NCBI GenBank assembly: GCA_000828075.3
Contig: JXCB02000001.1
Coordinates: 1-64,000, forward strand
Length of the DNA: 64,000 nt
Origin: Tolypothrix campylonemoides VB511288
GTDB taxonomy: Bacteria > Cyanobacteriota > Cyanobacteriia > Cyanobacteriales > Nostocaceae
Direction of reading: 5' to 3'
The notes under the pieces are model-generated. The model was not told the DNA's origin and did not search any database. It saw nothing but the letters and a program-made list of their open reading frames with translations. A program made the position numbers and the translations under genes. This document shows, in pieces, positions 18,154-30,800 of the stretch (its first letter is position 1; each line of letters starts with the position of its first letter).

Positions 18154-21100
18154 TCACACTACATTGGGAACCTTGAATTTTGTCTGGAGCATGGCTTGGA
18201 TTTCCTCATCAGACATCTGATTGAGTTTTTGTTGTAAGCGAGCTGTGGCTGCCACTTTTCCCGGTTCAGTTTCATGCTGAATCAAAACTTTTACTAAGCC
18301 ACTAACATCAGGAGTTTCAAACAAGCTGCGGATTGGGAGATTTACCCCGAAGGTTTGCTGGAGGCGAGATATTAATTGTGTTGCTAAGAGGGAGTGACCA
18401 CCCAGTTCAAAGAAGTTGTCATAGATGCCTACACGTTCGAGGCCAAGAACCTCCGCCCATATCTGAGTCAAAACTTCTTCCTCAGGAGTTCGAGGCGCAA
18501 CATACTCTTGTTCTAAACTGTTTTGGAGTACTTCTGGTATAGGTAGAGCTTTACGGTCTACTTTGCCGTTGGGTGTCAAGGGCAAAATCTTTAGTACCAC
18601 AAAAGCTGCTGGCACCATGTAATCAGGTAGTTTCTGTTTAAGAAAACGGCGAACCTCAATGGTGCTAAGTTTTTCTTGGTTGGGAACTACATAGGCAACA
18701 AGACGCTTATTACCCAGTTTGTCTTCACAAACAATGATCGCAGACTCGCGCACCTCTGGGTGCTGGGACAGTATAGCCTCAATTTCTTCCAGTTCGATGC
18801 GGAAGCCACGAATTTTTACTTGATGGTCAATCCGACCGAGAAATTCAATGTTGCCATTAGGTAAATAACGAACTAAATCCCCAGTTTTGTAGAGACGACC
18901 TCCTGAATCATCGCTAAAAGGATTGGGTATAAATTTCTCCAAAGTCAAGTCTGAGTGGTTAAGGTAGCCTCTAGCAAGACCAGCACCGCTGATATACAGT
19001 TCACCCGGAACCCCGATAGGTACTGGCTGTAAATATTGATTTAGTACATAGACTTGAACGTTATGAATGGGGCGTCCAATTGTTACCTCTTGTAATGCTG
19101 CATCTACTTCCGCTGACCGTGATAATTCGCATATTGTTGTCACTGCTGTCGTTTCTGTCAAACCATACGCATTCACCAACCGCACGTCTTGACTTACATG
19201 TTTGTACCATGTGATCAACCGCTCTCGAAGCACCGCTTCTCCGCCAATAATTACCAAACGTAATGATTTAGGGAAGACTGATACTTTAGTCAAGCCAAGG
19301 TGTGCTGTCAATTCATGCCAGTATGCCGTTGGTAGATTTACTACGGTTAGTGACCAATCTTGGCACTTTTGCAAAAATGTTGAGACAGAATCGAGCATTG
19401 AAGGTGTACGCAATACAAGTGTCGCCCCAACAGCCAGACAGGGATATATATCTTCTGCACTCGTATCCCAACTTATTGAGGAAAACTGCAAGATCCGATC
19501 GCATGGCTGCAATGCATATTCAACACTCGCGGTCTGGGTATAATTCACTAAAGATTTGTGTTCAATCATTACACCCTTTGGTTTTCCTGTAGACCCAGAT
19601 GTGTATATTACATAAGCTAGGTTCTCCGATGTCACCAGGCTAAGAGGCTTTTCTACACTCTCTGTGGCAATTGTCTCCCAGTCGCTATCCAAACAGATTA
19701 CTTGCATCTCATGCTTTGGAAGACTGTTCACCAGTGATTTCTGCGTCAAAAGCAGTGCCACCTGACTATCCTCAAGCATGAAAGCCAATCGCTCTTGGGG
19801 ATAAGCGGGATCTAAAGGTACATAAGCGCCACCAGCTTTGAGAATACCCAGCAACCCCACCAGCATCTTTAGCGATCGCTCGATGTAAATGCCTACGAGA
19901 ACTTCTGGTCTAACTCCCAGAGCTTGCAAACGATGCGCTAGTTGATTTGCTTGGGCATTCAATTCCCGGTAGGTCAGCTGCTGCTCTTCAAAGACCACCG
20001 CTACTGCATCCGGGGTTCGCTCTACTTGAGCTTCAAACAGCTCGTGAATACATTTATTTTGAGGATAATTTACCAGAGTATTGTTCCATTCTACTAGCAG
20101 TTGGTGTCGTTCAGCAACCGTTAGTGGCGACAACTCTGAAATCCGTTGCTCTGGATGATTAACAATGTTTTCCAATAAAGTCTGGAAATGCCCAAGTATT
20201 CTGCTAATTGTAGCGGCGTCAAAGCGATCGCTGTCGTACTCAATGGTTAAGCATAACTTCTGACCTGCTGGCATTGCTTCTAAAGTCAGAGGATAGTTTG
20301 TGTGTTCCAAACTGCGAACATTTTGAATGCTTAAGCCAGCAACCTGCTCTTGCAAAGCAACTTCCAGTGGATAGTTTTCAAACACAACAATACTCTCAAA
20401 TAGAGCCATGCCTCGTGGTACATCACTCCATCCCTGAATATCGATGAGTGGAGTATGAGCGTACTGCTCGCGCTCTACTTGTTGAGCCTGTAGTTGCTGT
20501 AGCCATGACATTAAGGACAGATCATTTGAAACTTGCACCCGCGCTGGTAGGGTATTAATGAATAGCCCGACCATTGACTCAACTCCCAGTAAAGTTGCTG
20601 GACGACCAGAAACCGTAACTCCAAAAACCACATCTGACTCGCCACTGTAATAACTTAACAGTAGCGCCCAAACTCCCTGTATGAAAGTACTGATTGTCAG
20701 ATGATGTTGGCGAGCAAGAGTCTGTAGGGCGCTGAACAAAGTTTCTGAAACCCAGAGGTGCTGCTGATCATATTTTTCCTCCTGAGTGGAGATCCCGTTA
20801 AAGGACTTGCTGCCAAATAAAGGAGTAGGGACATTAAACTCCCACAGGGTTTGTCGCCAAAAAGCCTCGGCTTGAGCAAGATTTTGTTGCTGTAACCAAG
20901 CAATGTAGTCCCGATAAGGACGCGAGGTGATATCTAGATAGATATCCTTACCCTGACTAAAAGCTTCATAGAAAGCAAAAACTTCTTTAAAGATGATCGA
21001 CAGACACCAGCCATCGAGGAGTAAGTGGTGATTGCTCCAGACCAACTGCCAAGTAGTTTCTGCAACTTGAATCAGGGTAAAGCGCATCAGCGGTGCTTGG

Positions 21101-21468
21101 TTGAGATCAAAACCGAGTTGGCGATCGCTCTCTAAAAAAGCTTCTAATCGCTTTTCTTGCTCATCTTCGGTCAGCCCCAGCCAATTTTGTTGTTCCCAAG
21201 GCAAATTGACCTTGGCATGCACAACTTGCAGAGGTTTATCTAACTCATCCCAGTGGAAGGAAGTCCGTAAAACTGGATGCCTAGTAACAACTTCTTCCCA
21301 AGCTTGTTGCAACGCCGAAACCTGCAGATCACCATCAAGGGTACAGATTAGTTGCTGAAAGTAAACACCTGAGTTAGGGGCATACAGGGTGTGGAAAAGC
21401 ATACCCTGCTGCATGGGTGATAACTCGTATATATCTGTAATATTGTCCATGGAATTATTTTTTACCAT
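18154..21468 (-). CDS. NRPS module C-A-PCP, specificity uncertain (possible beta-amino acid)
   Basis: The condensation domain (residues about 10-450, NHHLLLDGW at about 150) begins YELSPMQQGMLFH. This type usually accepts a D-configured donor, which fits the epimerase ending the preceding synthetase. The adenylation domain (YTSGSTGKPKG at about 624) has pocket residues I read as D-T-E-N-I-G-A-A-V. I recall a beta-lysine code with a similar DTE..G..V pattern, but this must be checked. The carrier (GGHSLLATQ at about 1023) is followed by a short acidic tail with no release domain. Two start codons are possible (21468 and 21450), neither with a clear ribosome site. It is followed within 58 bp by the aminomutase gene. 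Confidence 0.92.
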   Translation of the reverse strand: MVKNNSMDNITDIYELSPMQQGMLFHTLYAPNSGVYFQQLICTLDGDLQVSALQQAWEEVVTRHPVLRTSFHWDELDKPLQVVHAKVNLPWEQQNWLGLTEDEQEKRLEAFLESDRQLGFDLNQAPLMRFTLIQVAETTWQLVWSNHHLLLDGWCLSIIFKEVFAFYEAFSQGKDIYLDITSRPYRDYIAWLQQQNLAQAEAFWRQTLWEFNVPTPLFGSKSFNGISTQEEKYDQQHLWVSETLFSALQTLARQHHLTISTFIQGVWALLLSYYSGESDVVFGVTVSGRPATLLGVESMVGLFINTLPARVQVSNDLSLMSWLQQLQAQQVEREQYAHTPLIDIQGWSDVPRGMALFESIVVFENYPLEVALQEQVAGLSIQNVRSLEHTNYPLTLEAMPAGQKLCLTIEYDSDRFDAATISRILGHFQTLLENIVNHPEQRISELSPLTVAERHQLLVEWNNTLVNYPQNKCIHELFEAQVERTPDAVAVVFEEQQLTYRELNAQANQLAHRLQALGVRPEVLVGIYIERSLKMLVGLLGILKAGGAYVPLDPAYPQERLAFMLEDSQVALLLTQKSLVNSLPKHEMQVICLDSDWETIATESVEKPLSLVTSENLAYVIYTSGSTGKPKGVMIEHKSLVNYTQTASVEYALQPCDRILQFSSISWDTSAEDIYPCLAVGATLVLRTPSMLDSVSTFLQKCQDWSLTVVNLPTAYWHELTAHLGLTKVSVFPKSLRLVIIGGEAVLRERLITWYKHVSQDVRLVNAYGLTETTAVTTICELSRSAEVDAALQEVTIGRPIHNVQVYVLNQYLQPVPIGVPGELYISGAGLARGYLNHSDLTLEKFIPNPFSDDSGGRLYKTGDLVRYLPNGNIEFLGRIDHQVKIRGFRIELEEIEAILSQHPEVRESAIIVCEDKLGNKRLVAYVVPNQEKLSTIEVRRFLKQKLPDYMVPAAFVVLKILPLTPNGKVDRKALPIPEVLQNSLEQEYVAPRTPEEEVLTQIWAEVLGLERVGIYDNFFELGGHSLLATQLISRLQQTFGVNLPIRSLFETPDVSGLVKVLIQHETEPGKVAATARLQQKLNQMSDEEIQAMLQTKFKVPNVV

Positions 21469-21472
21469 TTTT

Positions 21473-21630
21473 AGAACCTACGCATTGACAAAATTTTGGT
21501 TGTGTGGGATATGCCATAGTCCATAAGACATAAATCACTTCAAGTAGTAGGGTTTTAAAGCGCTTAGGACATAAGTCCTGATAGCTATATTCTTAAGTAG
21601 TGTGAGTGAACTCAATTTATGCACAATAGT
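21473..21630. repeat. MITE-like element, copy C, degenerate
   Basis: The left end AGAACCTACGCATTGACAAA (21473-21492) and inner parts (for example AACTCAATTTATGCACAATAG near 21608, close to copies A and B) show the same family. The right end is missing. A small palindrome AGGACATAAGTCCT near 21566 interrupts it. It lies just upstream of the C-A-PCP gene. Confidence 0.55.
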
Positions 21631-21786
21631 GGGAGATGGAACTCAGATTGTAGATAGTTGAAACATTTAGCCGCCGCAGTGCTGTTGAACTGTAGATACA
21701 AACAATGCTTCCAGTCGCGATTGCCTTTTATAGCTTATTTAATAGCGCAGTGCCAAAGGCAATCGCGCATATTAGGGAGATCCAAT

Positions 21787-21879
21787 AAAAAAATATCCAA
21801 CCTTCAACAACGGGACTACGACTAGTTAACGGGTTTAGGCTGTTTCCCGCGGGCGGGAAACAAGGTTGGATATTTTTTT
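21787..21879. terminator. Long inverted repeat with T run after the first synthetase
   Basis: Eighteen-base arms (AAAAAAATATCCAACCTT and its exact complement, 21787-21804 and 21862-21879) enclose a 57-base loop with its own GC-rich hairpin (GTTTCCCGC...GCGGGAAAC). It lies 14 bases beyond the stop of the 3,888-aa synthetase and reads into seven T on the transcribed strand, like an intrinsic terminator. A MITE-type repeat is an alternative. Confidence 0.55.
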
Positions 21880-21892
21880 CTTTGTAAGTGCC

Positions 21893-24800
21893 TTATGCAA
21901 AATCCGGTTTTTTTGTATGATGCGTAAGCCCTACATTTTTTTGAATTTTCTCAAGGAAAGCATTTAGTTGTTTTTGGTTAAGTCTGGCTGCGGAAAAATC
22001 AGAAGGAGTGTAGCCCTTAGTTTCAGGAGACTGGCAGTGGGTAATCAGAGATACCAGGGCTGTCTTAAACCCCTGAGCTAGACGCTCAATTGTCTCTCGT
22101 TTATGAATATTCTGGCTATATGTCCAATTCATTTGCAGCCGATCTGAAATTATAAAGCCGTCTATTTCCAATAGATAACCGCGTCTTGCAAGTGGGCTAT
22201 TAGTTGCTCCACTAGCTTCTTGAGCAAACCCTAAAAGTGGAGGTTCGCACAACCCCCGATCTAACTGCCCAAGGTAGTTAAAACACAGTTCTGCTTGGGG
22301 AAGATTCTTTAGTTTTGAGACAGTGGTTACATTCTGGCTCAAGTATCGCAAAATTCCGTAGCCGATGCCCCGATTTGGCAGACGACGTAGTTGTTCTTTA
22401 ACTAGCTTTAAAATTTCCCCAGGATGATCAATTTCTCCAAGTTCCAAAAGGATGGGAAATAGAGTAGTAAACCAGCCGACTGTGCGAGACAAATCAACAT
22501 TCTTAAACAGTTCTTCCCGTCCATGACCTTCTAGATCAACTAGTAAGGAGCGTTTACCAGTCCATTGGACAAAGCTCTGCAACAATGCTGTTAGAAGTAT
22601 ATCATTAATTTGCGTGTTGTAAGCCTGCGGTACTTCTTGCAATAGAGCTTGGGTCTGTTCCACACTCAAAGCAACTGATACCTGATCTGTTGAAGCAACT
22701 GTGTTGGACTGCTTGTCAAAGGAATAGTCCACTGGCAAGGGTGCAATACTCAAGCGAGATTGTTCCAGCCAGTAATCTAACTCAGTAGTTAAAGCTTCGG
22801 ATTGCCCATACTCTACTAGCCGCTCAGCCCAATCCCTGAACGCTGTCGTTTTCGGTGGTAGTTGAATCACTTCTCCCCGGCTAAGTTGTTGGTAGGCTGT
22901 GGCAAGATCCTCTAATAAAATCCGCCATGAAACTCCATCTACGGCTAGATGATGAATCAGTATTAACAACCTGCTTGGTTTGTTGCTGCCAAAATTAAAC
23001 AGAGCTACCTGAATCATGGGGCCTTTTGATAGGTTCAAGCTAGCTTGGAGTTCGTTGGCAGTAGATTCAAGAGCCGATAACTGTTTGTCTGCTGCTATTG
23101 CTGATAAATCTATAACAGTCAAAGGTATTATCTCATCGGGGAGAGTATTGATTTGCTGCCAGCCGAACTCTGAAGGCACAAACCGCAGGCGTAGCCCATC
23201 GTGATGAATCAGCAACTGCTGCACAACTTGCTTCAGTAAATCTGGCTGTATGTCTGGCGACACCTCAAGAAAAACCGATTGGTTGTAGTGGTGGGGTTCG
23301 GGCAGATTCTGCTCAAAGAACCAGTGTTGAATGGGCGTCAATGGTGTCACTCCTGTCACCAGACCTTGTTCTGCCACGATAGCCTCAGTTGTGCCTGCTA
23401 CTGCTGCTAACTCAGATATTGTCTGATGCATAAACAGCTGCTTGGGACTGAGTACAATTCCTACCTGATTTGCTCTGGCAATAGTTTGAATATTGAGAAT
23501 CGAATCTCCCCCAAGTTCAAAGAAGTTATCATGTATACCCACTCGCTCTACTTTTAAGACCGATGCCCAAATGTGCGCCAGCATTTCTTCGATTCGGGTG
23601 CGCGGGGCTACAAATTTGTCTAACAGTTCGCGATCTAACTCTGGTGCTGGTAGGGCACGGCGGTCTATCTTGCCGTTGGGCGTCAGGGGCAAAGCTTCCA
23701 GGAAGACTATTGCAGATGGCACCATGTAATCTGGCAGCTTTGTTTTCAGGAATTGGCGCAACTCGCTAATTGTAGGTGCTGTGTGCTGTTGTGGCACAAT
23801 GTAAGCGACTAAGCGTTGAGTCCCTGGGTTGTCTACTCTGGCTATGACGACAACTGAGTGAACTGATGGGTGTTGACTGAGTACTGCTTCTATCTCCCCC
23901 AATTCGATGCGGAAGCCGCGAATCTTTACCTGGTTGTCAATGCGTCCTAGGTATTCTATATTACCATCGGGCAAATAGCGTGCTAAGTCTCCGGTTTTGT
24001 AGAGGCGGGAATGCCCGTCAGTGCAAAAGGGGTTGGGGATGAATTTTTCAAGTGTCAACTTAGGGCGGTTGAGGTAGCCTCTTGCCAGTCCATCACCACC
24101 GATATGCAGTTCCCCAGGAATACCAATGGGGACGGGTTGCAAATTAGAGTCTAGAATGTAGATTTGCGTGTTGGCGATCGGTCGCCCAATCAAAATCCCT
24201 TCTGCTAGTGAAGTCTCATTTGTCACTTCGTAAAAGCAGCAGCCAACAACTGTTTCGGTTGGACCGTATTCATTAATTAGTCGGGTGTTTGGGGCATTTT
24301 GTCGCCACAAGTGGAGGGTCTTGCCAAAAAGGGCTTCACCACCAATGACTAATGCTTTGGTTTGTGCTGCTGCTTGTTGAGAGGGAAGTAGTTGATTGAG
24401 TAATTCCAGATGGGCTGGTGTGAGCTTGACTAAGCTAAACTGACGGCGTGATTGCAGAACGACACAGAGGGCTTCAATTTCTTGCTGTTCTGGGAGGAGA
24501 ATGACTTGTTTTCCGACTATTAATGGCGAGAAGAGGCTGGTAATGGTGGCATCAAAGGCAAAGGAAGATTGCACGGGTGCGCCATCGCCATCGACGACAG
24601 CATAAGCCTGGGTACACCAACTGAGATAATTGACGACCCCTTGGTGCAGGATCATTGTCCCTTTGGGTCTGCCTGTAGAACCGGAGGTATAAATCACATA
24701 AGCCAAATTACTAGTTTGCACATTAGTGATGAGATTGTCCTGACTCGATTGAGAAATAACCTGCCAGTCAGTATCCAAAAAGACTTGCTGCGCCCCATGC

Positions 24801-27800
24801 TCAGGCAGCCTGTCAACCAGTCGCTGTTGGGTCAACAGCACTCCTACTTGAGCATCTTCGAGCATAAAGCTCAAGCGCTCAGTAGGATAGTCTGGGTCAA
24901 GCGGCACATAAGCCCCACCCGCCTTGAGAATTCCCAACAGTCCCACCATCATTTCTACTGAGCGTTCCACGCAAATGCCCACCAGCACATCTGCTCCCAC
25001 ACCCAATGACCGCAAGTAATGTGCCAATTGGTTAGCGCGACAATTCAACTCTAGGTAGGTCAGTTGTTGATTTTCATACACCACTGCCACCGCATGGGGG
25101 GTGCGCTCCACCTGCTCCTCAAACAATTGATGGATACACTTATCTTGGGGATACTCCACAGTAGTCGAGTTCCACTCCACGAGTAACTGTCGTTGCTCAG
25201 CTTCACTCAGCAGAGGTAATTGCGCTAGGTGCTGCTGTGGATTAGAGACAATTCCCTCTAGAAGAGTTTGAAAATGCCCAAGCAGGCGTGTAATTGTGTC
25301 AGCGTTGAACAAATCTGTATTATAATCACAATCCAACACAATTTCACCATTTATTTCAGTGGCATTCAAATTGAGATCGTAATCAATAAAATTGATAGGT
25401 TTGGAGAACAAATTTGCCTCTAACTCAAACATCTCTACAGCTAGAGGTCGTTCCAAGTTAAATATGGCTGTTACAAGAGGGGAACGGCTCAAGTCCCGAC
25501 CCACTTCCAATTGCTTAAGCAGCTTTGCAAAGGGATAATCCTGGTGTTCGTAGGCTTCTAGCAATACACTCCTCAAGGTTTCAATATATTCAGAGACCGT
25601 GGGATTTCCAACTACGCAACTTTGAATGGGCAGTATGTGGGCACAGTAGCCGACTAGTAGTTTACTACCTTCGAGAGAGCGCCCAGCGGAGGGAATACCA
25701 ACTACAATATCGTCTTGATCTGTGATTCGGTGAAGAAAAATTGTGTATGCTGCTAAGAGCGTCATAAACAAAGTGCAACCTTTCTCTGTGCTTAGCTTTT
25801 TGATGCTACGACAAATGTCTGGATTGAGCCGCTTTGTTTGCCTGCTACCCCTATAACTTTTAATTGGTGGATGAGGACGATCTGTTGGCAAGTTTAAAAC
25901 GGGAATGGAACTGGCAAACTTCTGTAACCAGTAGGATTCATGATCTGCCATTGCCTCAGTCTGGCTTTGTTGTTCCTGCCACTTGATGTATTCCCTAAAC
26001 TGCATAGGTGGCGTGAGTTGGCAAATAACACCTTGACATTCTGCTGAATATAATGTACCTAACTCTTGTAGGATGACGCTCATCGACCAGCCATCACTAA
26101 TAATATGGTGAGTCGTTAAAATCAGCAAATGCAGTTGTTCTTCCAGCTTGAGGATCTGAATACGGAACAGGGGACCTTGAATAAGGTCGAAAGGTTCAAG
26201 GCTTTGTTTTTTGAACCACTCAGCCATTTTCGACTCACGTTCACAACTATCCAAACTTGAGATATCAATGACAGGAATGTCTACCTTCAAGGATGGTTTG
26301 ATGTACTGAAAATCACTCTGACTGTCAATAAATGTCCGTAAGGCTTCATGGCGAGCCACAACTTTCTGCACTGCTTGATGCATTGCTGCCAAACGAAACG
26401 GACCTTGTAATTCAAGACTTATAGAGATGTTGTATGCTAAAAAGCCATTGTCCTCCATCTTTGCTAAAGTCCAAAGTTGCTTTTGCGCGTCAGTCAGGGG
26501 GAGTATGTGTGTCTTGTTTGCTTCTTCTTGAGTTTGTTGCCTTTCTACAGACACGCAATCTGGCAAAGCAACCTTAGCCGAAGAGTTTTTTGTCAGATGA
26601 GATGATGTTCTGGCTGACGAGCGATCGCCTTGTGCCAGTTTGACTAAAGGTTTGGGCAAGAACCCTCCCGAGCGCAACTCCTCTACGCTATCCTTGACTG
26701 CTTGAATGACATAATCAATATCTTCATCAGTATGTGCCGTGGACAGAAAACAGTTGCGTCCTTCCCAAATGTAGACACCCTTGCACAGCAGGTGATAAAA
26801 TAGCAAATCCAGATTTCCCGAAAAGGCAAAGCGAAACAAAGAGCCAAAATGCACGATTCGGATGGGCACATCTTCAAGTTCAAAGTAAGTATTCAGCGTT
26901 GTAGCTAACTGCAATGTGCGCTGATTTAACTGCTGCTGAAGAGCGGGACCTTGATTTTTGAGATGCTTGAGTACGGCTCGTGCCACAGCCATGCCCATAT
27001 GGTTTTTGTTGAAGGTGCCGGCGAAAAATGTCTTTTCTGCTTGTGGATACGAGGTATCTCCATAGTTCCACAAACCGCCGTCGATTCCATCCATGTAAGT
27101 TGCTTTGCCAGCTACGACCCCAATCGGTATTCCACCGCCGACAATTTTGCCATAAGTGGCGATGTCTGCTTCAATGCCAAACCACGCCTGTGCTCCGCCT
27201 GAATGGATGCGGAAGCCTACGAGCACCTCATCAAAGATGAGTGCTATTCCTGCTTCTGCGGTTAATTGCCGTAACTGCTGTAAAAACTCTTTCGGTTGTA
27301 AATCGGGTCGGCGACTCTGCACAGGCTCAACCAACACGGCAGCCAATTCATGAGCATGGGCTTGCAAGATATCAATGGATTTGGTATCTCCGTAATCCAG
27401 CACTAAAACATCTTCAACTGCGTGCTCAGATACTCCAGGAGCCATCGGTACAGCAGAGAACTGACCAGGCGACGCTTTGGCTAAAACTCCGTCAAAATGA
27501 CCATGATAAGAATTGGCAAATAGAGCAATCTTAGTACGACCTGTCGCCGTGCGTGCCAGACGCAGCGCTGTCATCACAGCTTCTGTACCTGAATTACAGA
27601 AGGCAACTCGCTCCATACCTGTCAGTTCACAAATTAACTCTGCAACTTCTCCCGCGAGATTTGACTGTGGACCGATTTCTATACCAAGCTTGTTCTGCTC
27701 TTCCCGGGCTGCAGTAATAAATGGTGGAGCATGACCAAAAAGAAGCACCCCAAATCCCATTGTGAGGTCTACATACTCGTTGCCGTCTATGTCCCAAAAT

Positions 27801-30800
27801 CTAGCACCAAGCGCTCGCTCTCCAATAATTGGATAAACCATCTCTTTGGTAGAAGGGCGGAATCCTGCTACAGCTCTGCTGTCAGCTAGAACCGGGCGAT
27901 AGGCTTGCGCTCGTTGCTTTGATTTTTGAGTGCGCTTGTTATATTGCGCGATGAGTGTTTCCAAGTGCAGCTTCTGCTGCTGATTTAGTTCTTTTGCTAG
28001 CGGTAGTCCAACTTCAGAGAGTGGTGAAAAGGCTTTTGCAACAGTTTGTTTGGACTCAAGCTTATTGGCAGAAGATGTTTCTTCTGCACCTTCTGCGATC
28101 TGGTTCTGTTGTGTTCTTTTGGGAGAATGAGCAGCAGGTGCTGTTGTTTGGTGCGCGGATTGAGACTGCCCGTTGTGCGATGATAACAAATCCGGGGACA
28201 AACCGTTGCCGCGCAAGACATCCAATTGCTGAGATACAACTTGAGACACCAGCTCAATCTGCTGCTTCATGATGCTTTCAATCACTGTTTCAGCCATCGT
28301 TGCGTTCTCGTTACTACCTACTGAGTCAGACTTAGTAGCCACGATGGCAGCAGTTGTTTGTTGAGTTGACTGTTGTGTCTTAGATGCAGACTTAGCTGGT
28401 TGTGAAACTGCGCTCATCTGGTCAGGGGGTAAATTCTGATCGATGTAGGACGCTAAAGCATTAATCGTTGTCAGTTCTTCAAATAGTTGGCGAATAGTAA
28501 TCTTGATGCCATAAGTGCTTTCTATGTAACCCATAGCATCAACTAGTATAAGTGAGTCAGCTCCCATTTCCAGAAAAGGAGTATGAACATCGACTTCAGA
28601 AGAATCCGCTTTTAACAAATCTGCAGTCAGGAAATGCAATTTTGAAAGGATTGCGTCCCGCCGATGTATTTTGGACGATCCATTTAATTGAGATTTGGAT
28701 ACCTTTAGACCAAATTGTTTTTCATTCATTGTGCTGTCTTGTTTTTCAATCCAGTAACGTTTTCGCTGAAACTGATAAGTTGGTAATTGGACAACGCTAC
28801 GAGAATAATCACGGTCAAAACCAGACCAGTTTACTCGCACTCCACGCACATATAGTTCTCCCAAACTCTGGAGTATTTGCTGCCAATCCCCGCGTCCTGG
28901 GCGCACACTTGGAAGCCAAACTTGATCGCCTTCTGGCAGACATCTACGCCCCATCCCCAATAATGTTGGTTTTGGTCCGATTTCCACAAATAGATTATAA
29001 CCCGCAGCGTGAAGTGTCTGCAAACTCTTGGCAAATTCCACTCTTGAACGTAAATGGTGACACCAATATTCAGAATTGATACTTTCAGCCGTCAGTCGCT
29101 TTCCTGTAACGTTGGAAATGATGTCAATTTGCGGAGCGGCGTAAGTAACAGTGGCAGCAACCTGACGGAATTCTGCCAGCATTGGCTCCATCAGTGGGGA
29201 GTGGAAGGCATGGGAGGTGACAAGCTTTTTGGTCTGAATTCCCGCAGCTTCCAAGGCGGTACAAATTTCCCGAACTGCCTGCTGCTCTCCGGAAATCACC
29301 GTACTTTGCGGACCATTGTCGGCAGCAATTGCTACTTTTTGGACATTAATTTCCGTAACAGCGCGTATGGCAGCCTCCGAGGCAAACACTGCCACCATCT
29401 CTCCTTGTGGCGGCAAACTCTGCATCATGCGAGCACGGAGAGCAACCAGCTTTAGCCCATCCTCTAAGCTAAAGACTCCCGCACTGACAGCAGCAACGTA
29501 TTCTCCGAGACTATGCCCCATGACGGCATCAGGATGAACACCCCAGGATTTCCAAAGCTCAAAGAGTGCATATTCAAACGCAAAGAGGGCGGGTTGGGTG
29601 TATGCGGTCTGGTCTAGAAGTGAAGTTTTTCCTGATTCGGGGTAGAGGATGGATAGAAGTGACTCCTTTAGGTAAGGACGCAGAATTTCATCGCAACGGT
29701 CGAGGCAGGCGCGGAAGGTAGGCGCTTGTTGGTATAATTGGCGTCCCATGCCCACATACTGAGAGCCTTGACCAGTGAATAAAAACGCTATTTTTGGGTG
29801 TTTATTATTGTCTAATATGCTACTAAATACCTCTGTAGTCTTTTGATGTGCGGCAAAAGCACCTAGTTGGTGGCGTAAGTGTACTATAGATTCAGCAACA
29901 ACAGCGAGGCGGTGGTCAAAATGCGTACGCCTTGTATTAGCCGTGTAACAAACATCTGCAAGGGAACCTTCAAGATAGAACTTCTGTAAAGACGGAATAT
30001 CTTCGGTTTCTACATATCTTTGTGCCATTTCCCGTAGAGACTTCTCACTTTTTGCTGAGAGAGTCAATATATGCAGAGGACGTTCTACTTCATTTTCCAC
30101 CGACGCTGTTGACGACGCCTCCTCTAGGACTACGTGAGCATTAGTACCCCCGAACCCAAACGAACTTACACAAGCTTTCCGGCGCTCCTTTTCTCCTAAC
30201 CATGGCTGGCGCTTAGTTGGAATTGACAATGGTGTTCCTTCAAGAGAAATATACGGATTAAGCTGCTCAAGATGCAAGTGTGGAGGAATTTCCTTATAGT
30301 GCAAGGAGAGTACAACCTTGATTAAACCCGCAATCCCTGCTGCTGCTTCCAAATGACCGATGTTGGTTTTAACCGAGCCAATCCAACAAGGGGCATCTAG
30401 CGATCGCTCCTGCATTAGCACGTCCTTGATAGAATTGAACTCGATTGGATCTCCCAAGGAAGTTCCAGTGCCATGAGCTTCTACATAACTAATTTGCGCA
30501 CTGCTAACTTGAGCATTTTCTAAAGCCTGACGAATCACTGCTTGCTGAGAAAGTCCATTGGGTGCTGTCAGTCCATTGCTGCGACCATCCTGGTTGACCG
30601 CCGAGCCTTTAATAACAGCCAGGATATTATCTCCATCCCTTTGGGCGTCAGAAATGCGCTTGAGAACTATTACGCCGCAACCTTCTCCCCGAACATAACC
30701 GTCAGCCTTGGCATCGAAGGTCTTACAGCGACCATCAGCCGCTAACATTCCTGCGTTAGCGAAGGTGATGGTCAATTCAGGGCTGAGGATAAGATTAACC

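Noticed and set aside
22000-23450. A second condensation domain at the end of the first synthetase
   Set aside because: The [24 protein letters not shown] and FNYLGQLD motifs are those of an epimerase, and the preceding carrier has the GGDS form that goes with epimerases.
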